A stretch of DNA of 64,000 nt from Dyadobacter sediminis (GTDB lineage: Bacteria > Bacteroidota > Bacteroidia > Cytophagales > Spirosomataceae), in the NCBI RefSeq assembly GCF_005860765.1, contig NZ_VCEI01000025.1, positions 868,001 through 932,000 on the forward strand, read 5' to 3'. A program made the translations under genes and the position numbers. Below are positions 35,384 through 44,185 of the stretch, one piece after another (position 1 is the stretch's first letter; every line of letters begins with the position of its first letter). The notes beneath the pieces are model-generated. The model was not told the DNA's origin. It worked only from the letters and a program-made list of their open reading frames with translations, and made no database searches.

Positions 35384-36169
35384 TCAATATTCAAGCGCAC
35401 GGTCCAGATGCACATAGCCGCCGTCAACATACACAAGCTGACCGGTGGTGTGGCTGGATTTGTCGGAGAGTAGAAAAACCGTCATGTTGGCTATTTCCTC
35501 GGCTGTTGTCATGCGCTTTTCCAGCGGAATGTTTGCGGTAATAGAAGCCAGTTTCTGTTGCGGGTTCGGAAGTGTTTCGATCCAGCGTTCATAGAGCGGC
35601 GTCCAGCATTCGGCCACAACCACGGCGTTAACGCGGATGCCGTAAGGCAAAAGTTCAACGGCCCATTCACGCGTCAGCGCGTTGCGGCCGCCGTTCGATG
35701 CCGCATAGGCGGATGTGCCGCCCTGACCGGTATCAGCCGTTTTGGAAGTAATATTGACAATGGAACCTTTGGATGCTTTCAAGGCAGGCAATGCATGATG
35801 CGCCATCAGATAATAATGCACCAGATTTTTGTGAAGCGACGCAATGAAGCTTTCATAATTTCCCGATTCCAGCCCGACCCCGTCATTGACACCGGCATTA
35901 TTGACCAGCCCATCGATACGGCCGTAAGCCGCCATCACTTCTTTCACCGCCTGTTCGCAAGCTTCCGGCTGTGTCAGTTCCGCCTGCACCGGAAATGCCT
36001 GCAGGCCTTGGGCAGTCAGTTCGTCCGCCAGTTTCCGGTTGTCATCCCTATTTCTTCCTACTATAATGGGAATGGCGCCTTCTCCAGCCAGGACCCTTGT
36101 AATTCCTTCACCGATTCCCTTGGCTCCACCGGTAACCATGATGACTTTATTCTCGAAATGTAAATCCAT
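35384..36169 (-). CDS. SDR oxidoreductase, probable L-fucose dehydrogenase
   Basis: The 261-residue short-chain dehydrogenase has TGGAKGIGEG (cofactor loop), NNAG, and a variant Tyr-Lys catalytic region: YAASN takes the place of the usual YxxxK, while SKTA supplies a Ser and Lys earlier. The block GVNDGVGLESGNYESF followed by HKNLVHYYLMAHHALP, and the ending TGQLVYVDGGYVHLDRAL, match what I recall for bacterial L-fucose dehydrogenases. These oxidise L-fucose to fuconolactone with NAD(P)+. Its place between susCD and the alpha-fucosidase supports this. The odd catalytic region should be noted: Y-x-x-x-N instead of K. Confidence 0.83.
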   Translation of the reverse strand: MDLHFENKVIMVTGGAKGIGEGITRVLAGEGAIPIIVGRNRDDNRKLADELTAQGLQAFPVQAELTQPEACEQAVKEVMAAYGRIDGLVNNAGVNDGVGLESGNYESFIASLHKNLVHYYLMAHHALPALKASKGSIVNITSKTADTGQGGTSAYAASNGGRNALTREWAVELLPYGIRVNAVVVAECWTPLYERWIETLPNPQQKLASITANIPLEKRMTTAEEIANMTVFLLSDKSSHTTGQLVYVDGGYVHLDRALEY

Positions 36170-36275
36170 GCTGAAATTTTTTGTTGCAAATAAAACTCGT
36201 TTTCCAAGGAATGGAAAGCGTTCTCAATGCCGCTCTCCATTTCCGGGGTATTTTACATATAATTTTATTTTTCCG

Positions 36276-37823
36276 TCAGTAACCGGGGTTCTGCGTCAGC
36301 ACCGGTGCATTGCGGTCGATTTCAGTTTGCGGAATCGGCCAGAGATCATACTTTGCTTCATATTTGGATTTGATCGTCGGAGCAAGCGGATTCTGGACAA
36401 AGCCGTTCAGTTTTTGCTCGGCAATTCCCCATCTTCTCAGGTCAAAATACCGCTGGCCTTCCATGGCAAACTCCACACGTCTTTCATGACGGATCATCTC
36501 GCGCAGCTGACTTTGTGAAATACCGGCTGCCAGTGCCGGCATACCCGCTCTTTTTCGCACGAGGTTTACCGGTGCTATGGCTGCGGCCGGTCCGTTTGCT
36601 TCGTTTTCTGCTTCGGCAAACATGAGAAGTATATCGGCATAGCGCAGCAATACGAAATCATTGTCGTCGATAGCGCCGTAATCGGGATTTACCTGAGCAG
36701 GATCAAGCCATTTTTTTACCGGATAAAACCCTACGGTCCAGCTGTCTTTTCCCGGCGTAGCTACCGAAAGGTCTCCGGTGAACGGCCAGCCCTGTGCCTT
36801 GGTATCTCCCGGAAAAAAGAACGTCTGCCGCATTCTCGGATCCCTGTTTTCAAACGGTTTGGCCGGGTTGTACACCGCCGAGGTTGCAATGGGTTTACCG
36901 TCGATGGCTTCATATTCGTTGATCAGGTCCTGCGTTCCCTGTTCCCCTTTCCAGCGCTGCAGAGAAACGGCCACGGCAACATCCTGATGCAGCAAGTTGG
37001 GCTGGAGATATTTGACGGAAAACATAATTTCGGTGCTGCTGTTCTGGTCGGGCTTGTAAAAGTTGCCTGCATAATTCGGCCACAAAGAATATTTGTTAGC
37101 TGCGATAATGGTTTTGGCCAGTGCGGCTGCTTCGGCGTATTTCTTTTCATAAAGCAGCACGCGCACCAGATAACCCTGTGCGGTGGTTTTTACGGCATGA
37201 CCGTCTTTGTAGGCATTATCCGGCAGGCTGGAAATGGCTTTGGCAAGGTCTTCCTCAATCAGTTTCAATACATCCGCTTTTTCCGATTTTGCCCGTGTCG
37301 ATTTGAAATCAATTGTAAACGGATCTTCGGTCGTGATCACCACATTGCCGTAAAGCTGCGCCAGCCAGAAGTAATTGAATGCGCGCAGGAAATACGCCTC
37401 GCCCTGATACCGTGCCAGTTTTTCACCCGTCAGGACCTTGCCGACGTTCGCAAGAAAGGAGTTGATTGCTGCAATGGCTTTGTAATTATTGGTGTAATAA
37501 TTCAGTACAAAGTCGCCGGACTGCGGGGTAATCCCGGATGAAAGGGCCGAATTGCCGCCGCCGTAATTATATTGTCCGTATGCATCGTCACTGAAAGTAT
37601 CCCAGGCAAAAACCTGATACTGGGAAGTTGCGTAACCGCCGCCGGAAGCATATAAGTAGTTATACAGTCCTGTCAGGGCAAGGTCTGCATCCGATTCCGT
37701 TTTCCAGAATATGCCTGTCGACAATTTATCCGGCGGGCTTACATCCAGCACATCGTTGCAGGATGTGAGCGTAAGCGTGGATACAAGTAATGCGGAAGCA
37801 AAGGTTTTGATATATTTTTTCAT
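36276..37823 (-). CDS. SusD/RagB-family nutrient-binding lipoprotein (fucose locus)
   Basis: The 515-residue lipoprotein has its lipobox at LTSC (Cys22), followed by the typical DVLDVSPPDKLS. SusD features include AYFLRAFNYFWLAQLYGNVV in the N-terminal TPR region, LLRYADILLMFAEAENEA in the C-terminal part, and the final EFAMEGQRYFDLRRWG plus P-Q-T-E-I-D-R-N. It is 21 bp after the second susC gene and 106 bp before the L-fucose dehydrogenase gene. It should bind the fucosylated glycan at the surface. The ligand is inferred from the operon. Confidence 0.93.
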   Translation of the reverse strand: MKKYIKTFASALLVSTLTLTSCNDVLDVSPPDKLSTGIFWKTESDADLALTGLYNYLYASGGGYATSQYQVFAWDTFSDDAYGQYNYGGGNSALSSGITPQSGDFVLNYYTNNYKAIAAINSFLANVGKVLTGEKLARYQGEAYFLRAFNYFWLAQLYGNVVITTEDPFTIDFKSTRAKSEKADVLKLIEEDLAKAISSLPDNAYKDGHAVKTTAQGYLVRVLLYEKKYAEAAALAKTIIAANKYSLWPNYAGNFYKPDQNSSTEIMFSVKYLQPNLLHQDVAVAVSLQRWKGEQGTQDLINEYEAIDGKPIATSAVYNPAKPFENRDPRMRQTFFFPGDTKAQGWPFTGDLSVATPGKDSWTVGFYPVKKWLDPAQVNPDYGAIDDNDFVLLRYADILLMFAEAENEANGPAAAIAPVNLVRKRAGMPALAAGISQSQLREMIRHERRVEFAMEGQRYFDLRRWGIAEQKLNGFVQNPLAPTIKSKYEAKYDLWPIPQTEIDRNAPVLTQNPGY

Positions 37824-37844
37824 CTCTCGAAATGGTTGTCAGGA

Positions 37845-40800
37845 TTAAAATTGAGCGTTGATACCAAATGTGAATGTCCTGTTTTGAGGATAAGCCAGAT
37901 AATTGCCGCTGTTTACACGTTCCGGATCAAGGCCCGGGAATTTGCTTGCAGTCAGTACATTGTCTGCAGATACGTACAATCTTACCGTGTTGATTTTTAT
38001 TTTGTCAAGAAGACTTTTGGGAACACTGTATCCGATCTGAACATTTTTCAGACGTACAAAGGAAGCGTCTTTGAGAAAGTAGGTCGAATTGTAATTCTGA
38101 ACCGGTGCATAGCCGTCGGCCACGTATATTTTAGGCATCGTGTTGGTCGGATTGGAAGGTGTCCAGCGATTTCTCCATTCTGTTGTCGGTACGGAACCTT
38201 GTCTGAAAGGCTCGATCCCCCAGCCATTTACATAGATTTTCTGTCCGACCGAACCAAAAACCTGCGCCGACAAGTCAAATCCTTTCCAGTTGGCCGACAG
38301 GTTGAGGCCCATCTGCATGGCCGGATACCGGCCTTTCTGATACGTTCTGTCCTGATCGTTGATGATGCCGTCACCATTTATATCTCTGATCTTCAGATCG
38401 CCCGGTGTAGGCGTAACAGGCTGCTTGGGCGCCGCATCGATTTCAGACTGGTTCTGGAAAATGCCGTCCCAGATGTACACGTAGAATTCATCCAGCGCAT
38501 GGCCTTCTTCGCGAATGGTATTGCTGCTGATTTCGGTCTTTCCGAATTCTTCCAGAATGTTCTTGTAAGCCTGGATATTTCCTCCGATCGAATACGTAAA
38601 GTCACTTCCTGCCCGGCCATTGTACTGCAAGGCAAGTTCAATTCCTTTGTTGCGTACCGCTCCGTTGTTGATAACCGGCGCGTCGAGCCCCAGCCAGAGC
38701 GGAACCTGTGAACTTCTCAGGATATCAAAAGTATATTTGTTGAACACATCGGCTGAAAACGTGATTTTGTTGTTGAACGCAGTCAGGTCAAGGCCGGCAT
38801 TTACGGATCTGGTCGTTTCCCATGTCAGATTCGGGTCCACCAAAGCGGATGCTGCAAAACCTGTTGAAATGCCTCCGAAAGCATAATTTCTGTTGGTCAG
38901 CGTGGATTGGTAAGGATAATTTCCGATGTTCTGGTTACCAAGCTGGCCCCACGATGCCCGGAGTTTCAGGTCGTTGATCCATTTGATATTTTGCATAAAC
39001 TGCTCTTTGGAAACACGCCACCCTCCTGAAAAAGAGTAAAACAAGCCCCAGCGCGTATCGTTCGGCAGCCGCGAAGTCCCGTCATAACGTACGCTTGCGC
39101 CCAGCAGATATTTATCCAGCAGGCTGTAATTGGCATTTCCATAGAACGACTGGATTGCCCATTGCGCAGAAGTTCCGGAATTGGTTTGTCCGTCCAGCGG
39201 GCCGGCATCCAGTTCAGTCAGGGAGTTTGTCGGAAATTGTCTTCTGGCAGCGGAAAGTGTGCTCGACTGGTTCTGCTCCTGCTGAAATCCTCCAAGTACA
39301 GACAAGGTATGGCTTCCAAACGTTTTATTATAATTTAACTGGCTGTAAAAGACCGTGTAAACCAGATCGTTCCGCTGTGCCGTAAGCCCCGGTGTTCCCA
39401 CATCCAGCCCGCCTGCCGCACTCAGATCATTGTAATAGTAAGTGGGAACAACAGGCCGGAAAGTACTGATCCGGGTATTCTGAAAGTTAAATCCCGCTCT
39501 GTTTTCCAGCCTGAGTCCGTCCACAATGTCGATATCAACCGACATATTTCCCTGTGCATAATAGTCCTTTGTTTTGGTCGTGGAGTTTTCATAAACCGTT
39601 GCAATGGTGTTTTTATTTCCAAGTTCGTTAGGGTAAGCTCTTTTGATCCATTTTCCATCGGCAGTCTGCGGCGGGTAAAGCGGCGATTGCGCCATGGTGG
39701 AAAGGAACATATCGGTGCTTCCGTTGCTTGGCGCTTTCTGGTCACCTACACGGAACTGCAGGTCAGTGCCAAGTGTAACCCTTTTATGTACTTTGGCGGA
39801 CAAACCCAGATTCATCGTGTATTTTTTGTAATCAAATCCGATCATGACACCCGGCTGATCGGTAATCCCGACACCCACATTGAACGTAGTGCCTTCCTTG
39901 CTTCCGCCAGACATACTCAGATAATGGTTTTTTACATAAGCGGGCCTGAAAAGATCGTCCAGCCAGTTGTGGTTCGGATATTTTACCCGGTCCGTAGCGT
40001 TTCTGTACAGGTCGATTTGGGATTGGGTATACAAAGGCGCCAGGTTGGAATTGGTCCTTGCCTCGTTGGAAAGCTCCATGTATTCCGCTGAATTCGTGAT
40101 GGTTTCGGGGATGGCAGTCGGGTTGGAAATACCGAGATTGAAGTTATAGCCGAATGCAAATCCACCGCCGCTTCCTTTTTTCGTCTTGACCAGAATCACG
40201 CCATTGGCCCCTCTTGCGCCGTAAATAGCAGCCGATGCCGCATCTTTCAGAACCGTGACGGATTCAATGTTGTTCGGATTGATGATGTTCAGGTTTCCCG
40301 GAAGTCCGTCCACGATCACCAGCGGGTCATTTCCGGCTCCGCTGAACGTACCCGTACCCCTTATACGTAGTTGAGTACCCTCATTTCCGGGCTCGCCCGA
40401 GTTCTGGATCACCTGCAATCCGGGAAGTTGTCCCTGAAGTAACGTAACCGGGTCCGTTGCAATCCGTTTGTTGATGGTTTCTCCGGAAATGGTTGTAACG
40501 GCGCTGATGATGTTACGCTTGCTCTGGGAGTTGTAACCTACAACAATCACTTCGTCCAATGCTTTCTGATCCGTTTTCAGGGTAATGTCAATGGTGGTCT
40601 GATTGCCGAGAACGACTTCCTGTGAAGCAAATCCGACAAATGAAAAAATCAGCGTGGCCGCTTCTTCCGGAACTGAAATGCTGTATTTCCCTTCCAGATC
40701 AGACGTTGTACCGCGCTGCGTACCTTTCAGTATCACGCTTACGCTGGGTAATCCTTCGCCTTTTTCATCCACAATTTTACCTGTAATCAGGCGATCGGCA

Positions 40801-40910
40801 ACGGCATATGCAACGCCGGCATGGGTGTGAGCGATCCATAAACATGCAAAAAGCAATTGCATGCATGTGAATCTCACAAGTGGTTTAAAAGTAAAGCTTG
40901 TTCTTGTCAT
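37845..40910 (-). CDS. SusC/RagA-family TonB-dependent transporter (fucose locus)
   Basis: The 1021-residue receptor has a long signal region (to about residue 36). A carboxypeptidase-like domain (about 40-120, with GEGLPSVSVILKGTQRG) and a plug (about 125-245, with the SusC block AAIYGARGANGVILVKTKKGSG) come before the barrel. It is the first gene of the five-gene fucose operon and is divergent from an AraC-type regulator, with 340 bp between. Of the two SusC proteins here, this one is tied by context to fucosylated glycans. Confidence 0.95.
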   Translation of the reverse strand: MTRTSFTFKPLVRFTCMQLLFACLWIAHTHAGVAYAVADRLITGKIVDEKGEGLPSVSVILKGTQRGTTSDLEGKYSISVPEEAATLIFSFVGFASQEVVLGNQTTIDITLKTDQKALDEVIVVGYNSQSKRNIISAVTTISGETINKRIATDPVTLLQGQLPGLQVIQNSGEPGNEGTQLRIRGTGTFSGAGNDPLVIVDGLPGNLNIINPNNIESVTVLKDAASAAIYGARGANGVILVKTKKGSGGGFAFGYNFNLGISNPTAIPETITNSAEYMELSNEARTNSNLAPLYTQSQIDLYRNATDRVKYPNHNWLDDLFRPAYVKNHYLSMSGGSKEGTTFNVGVGITDQPGVMIGFDYKKYTMNLGLSAKVHKRVTLGTDLQFRVGDQKAPSNGSTDMFLSTMAQSPLYPPQTADGKWIKRAYPNELGNKNTIATVYENSTTKTKDYYAQGNMSVDIDIVDGLRLENRAGFNFQNTRISTFRPVVPTYYYNDLSAAGGLDVGTPGLTAQRNDLVYTVFYSQLNYNKTFGSHTLSVLGGFQQEQNQSSTLSAARRQFPTNSLTELDAGPLDGQTNSGTSAQWAIQSFYGNANYSLLDKYLLGASVRYDGTSRLPNDTRWGLFYSFSGGWRVSKEQFMQNIKWINDLKLRASWGQLGNQNIGNYPYQSTLTNRNYAFGGISTGFAASALVDPNLTWETTRSVNAGLDLTAFNNKITFSADVFNKYTFDILRSSQVPLWLGLDAPVINNGAVRNKGIELALQYNGRAGSDFTYSIGGNIQAYKNILEEFGKTEISSNTIREEGHALDEFYVYIWDGIFQNQSEIDAAPKQPVTPTPGDLKIRDINGDGIINDQDRTYQKGRYPAMQMGLNLSANWKGFDLSAQVFGSVGQKIYVNGWGIEPFRQGSVPTTEWRNRWTPSNPTNTMPKIYVADGYAPVQNYNSTYFLKDASFVRLKNVQIGYSVPKSLLDKIKINTVRLYVSADNVLTASKFPGLDPERVNSGNYLAYPQNRTFTFGINAQF

Positions 40911-41252
40911 TGTGTTTCTGGTTTTACATGTTTGGTTTAGTGGAACAGCTGGAGTTTATTATAAAAGGCTTTTATACGGAGCAAGACCTAACTTATGAAA
41001 TCCGTATTTTATGAATGTTTATATAAAATGCAAGTATTGTTCAATTTGGGATTGTTCATACTTTTGACTGTTTTTAGAACCTGTTTATTGGGAAGACGGG
41101 TGTGAGGTTGGATTAAAATTCCTTTGTGTGAATTTAACAATGCAAAGGAATTATATTTTTAATTAAAGAATGATCCAGAAATTAACGGATATATAAGAGA
41201 TTTTAACATCTTTGTTCTGCCTCGTTCCATTTTCATTGTATAGATTTCAGAC
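40911..41252. other. Divergent control region of the fucose locus
   Basis: This AT-rich region between the susC operon and the AraC-type gene holds an inverted repeat at 41117-41152 and a direct repeat ATTGTTCA at 41036 and 41051. No consensus promoter pair was found on either strand, as expected if activation depends on the regulator. Confidence 0.5.
41117..41152. promoter_or_regulatory. Perfect 10-bp inverted repeat near AraC-type gene
   Basis: AATTCCTTTG (41117-41126) is mirrored by CAAAGGAATT (41143-41152) with a 16-nt spacer. It lies about 100 bp upstream of the AraC-type gene and 200 bp upstream of susC, and could be an operator. Confidence 0.5.
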
Positions 41253-42119
41253 ATGAAACCGCAGTTGCTTAAAGTCCCGAATGTACAGGCTTACTCGTTC
41301 AGTACGCGGCAGGATAAAATGACCAACATCAATAACCGCTGGCACTATCATCCGGAGATCGAGCTTGTGCATTTTCATAAAGGTTCGGGAACCCAATTTG
41401 TCGGAGATCATATCAAGAGGTTCTTTCCGGGTGAAATTGTGCTTGTCGGCAGCAATCTGCCTCATTACTGGAGATTTGATACGGATGAAGATCACGACGA
41501 AATATGCAGTTCGCTGGTTTCTACGGTTGTACACTTTATGCCGGACTTCTGGGGACAGAAGTTTCTGGACCTTACCGAGAACAAGCCCATCAAATCGGTG
41601 CTCGAAAAGGCGGGGCGCGGACTGCTCTTAACGGGTACTTTAAAGGAAAAAGTGGCTGTGGAAATCGAAAGCCTGAATCATGCAGAAGGTCCGGAACGTA
41701 TTATGGTGCTGATGAGAATTTTCAACGCCATTCACCATTCTGAAGAATTTACAATTTTGTCGTCCGTCGGTTACCAGAATACTCTGCTGGATTCCGAAAA
41801 TGACAGGATCAACGATATTTATGAATTTACATTCCGTAATTTTCATAAAAAAATTTATCTCGATCAGGTAGCAAGTATTTCCGGGCTGGTTCCCAATTCT
41901 TTCTGCCGTTATTTCAAATCCCGGACAGGCAAGACTTATCTTCAGTTCCTGACCGAGATCCGCGTCGGACATGCATGCAAGCTGCTGATGAACGATAACA
42001 TCAACATCAAAGAAGTATGTTACGAAAGCGGATTCCTGAATTTCAGTTGTTTTCACCGGAGGTTCAGGGAAATAACCGGTCAGAGCCCGCAGAATTACCG
42101 GATGAATGTTGCCGGCTGA
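41253..42119 (+). CDS. AraC-family transcriptional regulator with cupin sensor domain
   Basis: The 288-residue protein has an N-terminal cupin (about 15-100: WHYHPEIELVHFHKGSGTQFVGD, GEIVLVGSNLPHYW). Its C-terminal AraC domain has two helix-turn-helices (about 190-285: ASISGLVPNSFCRYFKSRTGKTYLQFL and KEVCYESGFLNFSCFHRRF). It is divergent from the fucose operon and is the likely activator, sensing a sugar or sugar acid in the cytoplasm. The gene is monocistronic and followed by a short-repeat array. Confidence 0.9.
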   Translation: MKPQLLKVPNVQAYSFSTRQDKMTNINNRWHYHPEIELVHFHKGSGTQFVGDHIKRFFPGEIVLVGSNLPHYWRFDTDEDHDEICSSLVSTVVHFMPDFWGQKFLDLTENKPIKSVLEKAGRGLLLTGTLKEKVAVEIESLNHAEGPERIMVLMRIFNAIHHSEEFTILSSVGYQNTLLDSENDRINDIYEFTFRNFHKKIYLDQVASISGLVPNSFCRYFKSRTGKTYLQFLTEIRVGHACKLLMNDNINIKEVCYESGFLNFSCFHRRFREITGQSPQNYRMNVAG

Positions 42120-42127
42120 TTTTTTTT

Positions 42128-42175
42128 GGCTGCTGGCTGTTAGCGGATAGCTGTTAGCTTTGGCTGTTAGCTAAA
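42128..42175. repeat. Short GCTGTTAGC-type repeat array
   Basis: Three copies of GGCTGTTAGC/AGCTGTTAGC spaced 13-14 bp lie between the converging AraC-type and pirin genes. Read on the other strand they match the GCTAAAAGCC family at 11938-11968. Confidence 0.7.
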
Positions 42176-42182
42176 GGTAACT

Positions 42183-43097
42183 TTATGACAGTGCTTTCGG
42201 AGGCGGACCGCCGGCAGGACGGGAATTATCCTTTGGAAGCGGCACGAATTCTTCGTTGTCTGTCGGAGGCAGATGAATTCGTCCCTGTTTCCAGTCTTCC
42301 TTGGCCTGTTCGATCCGTTCCTTGCGGCTCGACACAAAGTTCCACCAGATGTAACGTTCTCCCAGATGCTCGCCGCCCAGCATCATCAGCGTAGTCTTTT
42401 CCACAGCGGTAATCAAAGGGTCTGAACCTTTTGTGAAAACCAGCAGTTTTCCCGCCGTGTAAGTAGTTCCGTTTACTTCCACACTGCCCCTGACAATGTA
42501 TACCCCTCTTTCGCTGTGTTCCCGTGGCAAGCCAAACCGGGCGCCGCTATCCAGAACAACATGGAGATAAAACAGCGGAGATGTAGTATGCACATGACTC
42601 TTCAGTCCGTATGCATCACCTGCAATCAGCCGCATCCAGATACCTTTGTCTGTAAATACCGGCAATTGTTCCGCTGTATAATTCATAAATGAAGGCTCGC
42701 CTTCTTCGTCCTTTTCAGGAAGTGCCACCCACGTTTGTATCATTTCCAGCTCACCGCCGGCCAGCATGGCAGGGTCTTCAAACCGTTCACTGTGCGCGAT
42801 GCCTTTTCCGGCTGTCATCCAGTTAACCTCGCCCGGCTTGATTACCTGCTCCACGCCAAGGCTGTCTCTGTGCGTGACATTGCCGCTGAAAAGGTAACTT
42901 ACCGTAGAAAGGCCGATATGCGGATGGGGCAGCACATCCAAGTTGGTTGCAGCAGGTACAGGCATACTGACCGGTCCGCCATGATCCATGAATATAAACG
43001 GTCCCACCATTCTGCGGAGCTGATAAGGAAGAATGCGTTTTACTTCAAAACCGGGAACGATGGCAGCTTTTCTGGATTGTATGACTATATCAAGCAT
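42183..43097 (-). CDS. Pirin family protein
   Basis: The 304-residue protein has the bicupin form of pirins. Metal ligands appear in HPHIG and in the later GIAHSERF (His and Glu), and the PGEVNWMTAGKG block separates them. Cupin 2 (about 170-280) carries the GRERGVYIV-like strand as EHSERGVYIVRG. Pirins bind iron, and several have quercetinase activity; the cellular role in Bacteroidota is not settled. It is a single gene, with a perfect operator-like palindrome 52 bp upstream, so it probably responds to a small-molecule-sensing repressor that is not in this window. Confidence 0.9.
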   Translation of the reverse strand: MLDIVIQSRKAAIVPGFEVKRILPYQLRRMVGPFIFMDHGGPVSMPVPAATNLDVLPHPHIGLSTVSYLFSGNVTHRDSLGVEQVIKPGEVNWMTAGKGIAHSERFEDPAMLAGGELEMIQTWVALPEKDEEGEPSFMNYTAEQLPVFTDKGIWMRLIAGDAYGLKSHVHTTSPLFYLHVVLDSGARFGLPREHSERGVYIVRGSVEVNGTTYTAGKLLVFTKGSDPLITAVEKTTLMMLGGEHLGERYIWWNFVSSRKERIEQAKEDWKQGRIHLPPTDNEEFVPLPKDNSRPAGGPPPKALS

Positions 43098-43148
43098 TGT
43101 GTAGATTCATTATACACCGTTTGTGATCTGATGGGATGTAGTTCTTTG

Positions 43149-43171
43149 TTGAACCAATGTACTTGGTTCAA
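43149..43171. promoter_or_regulatory. Perfect palindromic operator upstream of pirin gene
   Basis: TTGAACCAA (43149-43157) and TTGGTTCAA (43163-43171) are exact mirror images around TGTAC. The size and perfection suit a dimeric MarR-, HxlR- or TetR-type repressor. It lies 52 bp upstream of the pirin start. Confidence 0.65.
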
Positions 43172-43274
43172 TAGATCAATTTATGAAATTTAGCGGAAAA
43201 TCCGGTTTTCGGGATCAGGGGTTTTCAGCGGTTATCAGCAAAAAGCAGGTCCGGTTTAATTCCGGATGGAAGTT

Positions 43275-43844
43275 TCAGGCAAACTGTGCGGACAGCGGCG
43301 ACGCATCAAATACTTTTCTGAGTTCTTTCATGGCGTTGCGGATTCTGGATTTGACCGTTCCCAGCGGCAAGCATAAATGTTCCGAAGCTTCTTCATGCGT
43401 GTAGCCTTCAAAATAGACCAGTTCGATTAATTGCTTTTTTTCCGGCAGCAGTTTTTCTACAATGGATTTCAGGTCAACGGTGGCAGGTAGCGGGATGAAA
43501 ACGGAACTCATACTCAGGTCATTTTCCCGGACAGCATCCCATTGCAGGTCCTTTTCAAACTTGTTGTCTGCTCTTAACTTATCAATTGCAGTCCGGCGCG
43601 TTATGTTAAGCATCCATGTAAACAGACTTCCTTTTCCTGCATCGTAGCTGGCCATGTGCTTCCAGATTTTGATGAAGGAATCCTGCATGACATCATCGGC
43701 TCTGCTGTCATCTTTTACAATTTTCCGGGCTATGCCGTACAGCGAAGGCGCATAATGGTCATAAAGATATTCGTATGCTGCTTTGTTATTGTTTTTTAAG
43801 AGTGTAACCAGTTCATTTTCAGGAAAGAGGATGGACTTGTTCAT
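43275..43844 (-). CDS. ECF-type RNA polymerase sigma factor
   Basis: The 189-residue protein has sigma region 2 (about 20-90: YLYDHYAPSLYGIARKIV, DDVMQDSFIKIW, GSLFTWMLNITRRTAIDKLR) and region 4 (about 130-180: ELVYFEGYTHEEASEHL, LGTVKSRIRNAMKELR). It has no extra domain and no anti-sigma gene directly beside it: the next gene on its strand is pirin, 177 bp away. Control may therefore rest on a distant anti-sigma factor or on transcription. It is one of two ECF factors in the window; the other (56063) sits in a clear operon. Confidence 0.92.
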   Translation of the reverse strand: MNKSILFPENELVTLLKNNNKAAYEYLYDHYAPSLYGIARKIVKDDSRADDVMQDSFIKIWKHMASYDAGKGSLFTWMLNITRRTAIDKLRADNKFEKDLQWDAVRENDLSMSSVFIPLPATVDLKSIVEKLLPEKKQLIELVYFEGYTHEEASEHLCLPLGTVKSRIRNAMKELRKVFDASPLSAQFA

Positions 43845-43986
43845 TTGGCCGGTATTTATGGAGGTAAACTGGTTAAGTATTTTACATGCTTATGGAAGTA
43901 GTATAAAATCATACCTGTATATACGTCAATAAATAATGTGAAATTCCTGAAACAACTTGGGATTTTGCAATAAATAGTCATGTAAA

Positions 43987-44004
43987 TTCTACAAATGTGT
44001 AGAA
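43987..44004. promoter_or_regulatory. Inverted repeat TTCTACA-N4-TGTAGAA
   Basis: TTCTACA (43987-43993) and TGTAGAA (43998-44004) are perfect mirror arms with a 4-nt spacer, 143 bp upstream of the ECF sigma gene. It could be an operator; there is no other support. Confidence 0.35.
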
Positions 44005-44112
44005 ATGCCTGATTCACAATGCGGAATATCTGAGAAAATGGTGAAAGAAGTAAGGTGGCGGAAAGTCATTGCTGGTTATGCAGATTCTGATTGAAACAAT
44101 GTATTTATAAAT

Positions 44113-44151
44113 CACAGTGCCCCGCAAAAACGAATCTTACGGGGCACTGTG
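44113..44151 (-). terminator. Strong hairpin after esterase gene
   Basis: CACAGTGCCCCG (44113-44124) pairs perfectly with CGGGGCACTGTG (44140-44151). It lies 35 bp beyond the stop of the minus-strand esterase gene and is followed on that strand by A/T-rich DNA. Confidence 0.7.
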
Positions 44152-44185
44152 ATACCGGTCGTTCAGGAAAAATGCCGGTGGAACC

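Larger units (their letters stand above)
43845..44185. other. Intergenic with inverted repeat and terminator
   Basis: This AT-rich gap is upstream of the sigma gene and downstream of the esterase gene (both minus strand). It holds a TTCTACA/TGTAGAA inverted repeat at 43987-44004 and a strong hairpin at 44113-44151; no gene is seen. Confidence 0.5.
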
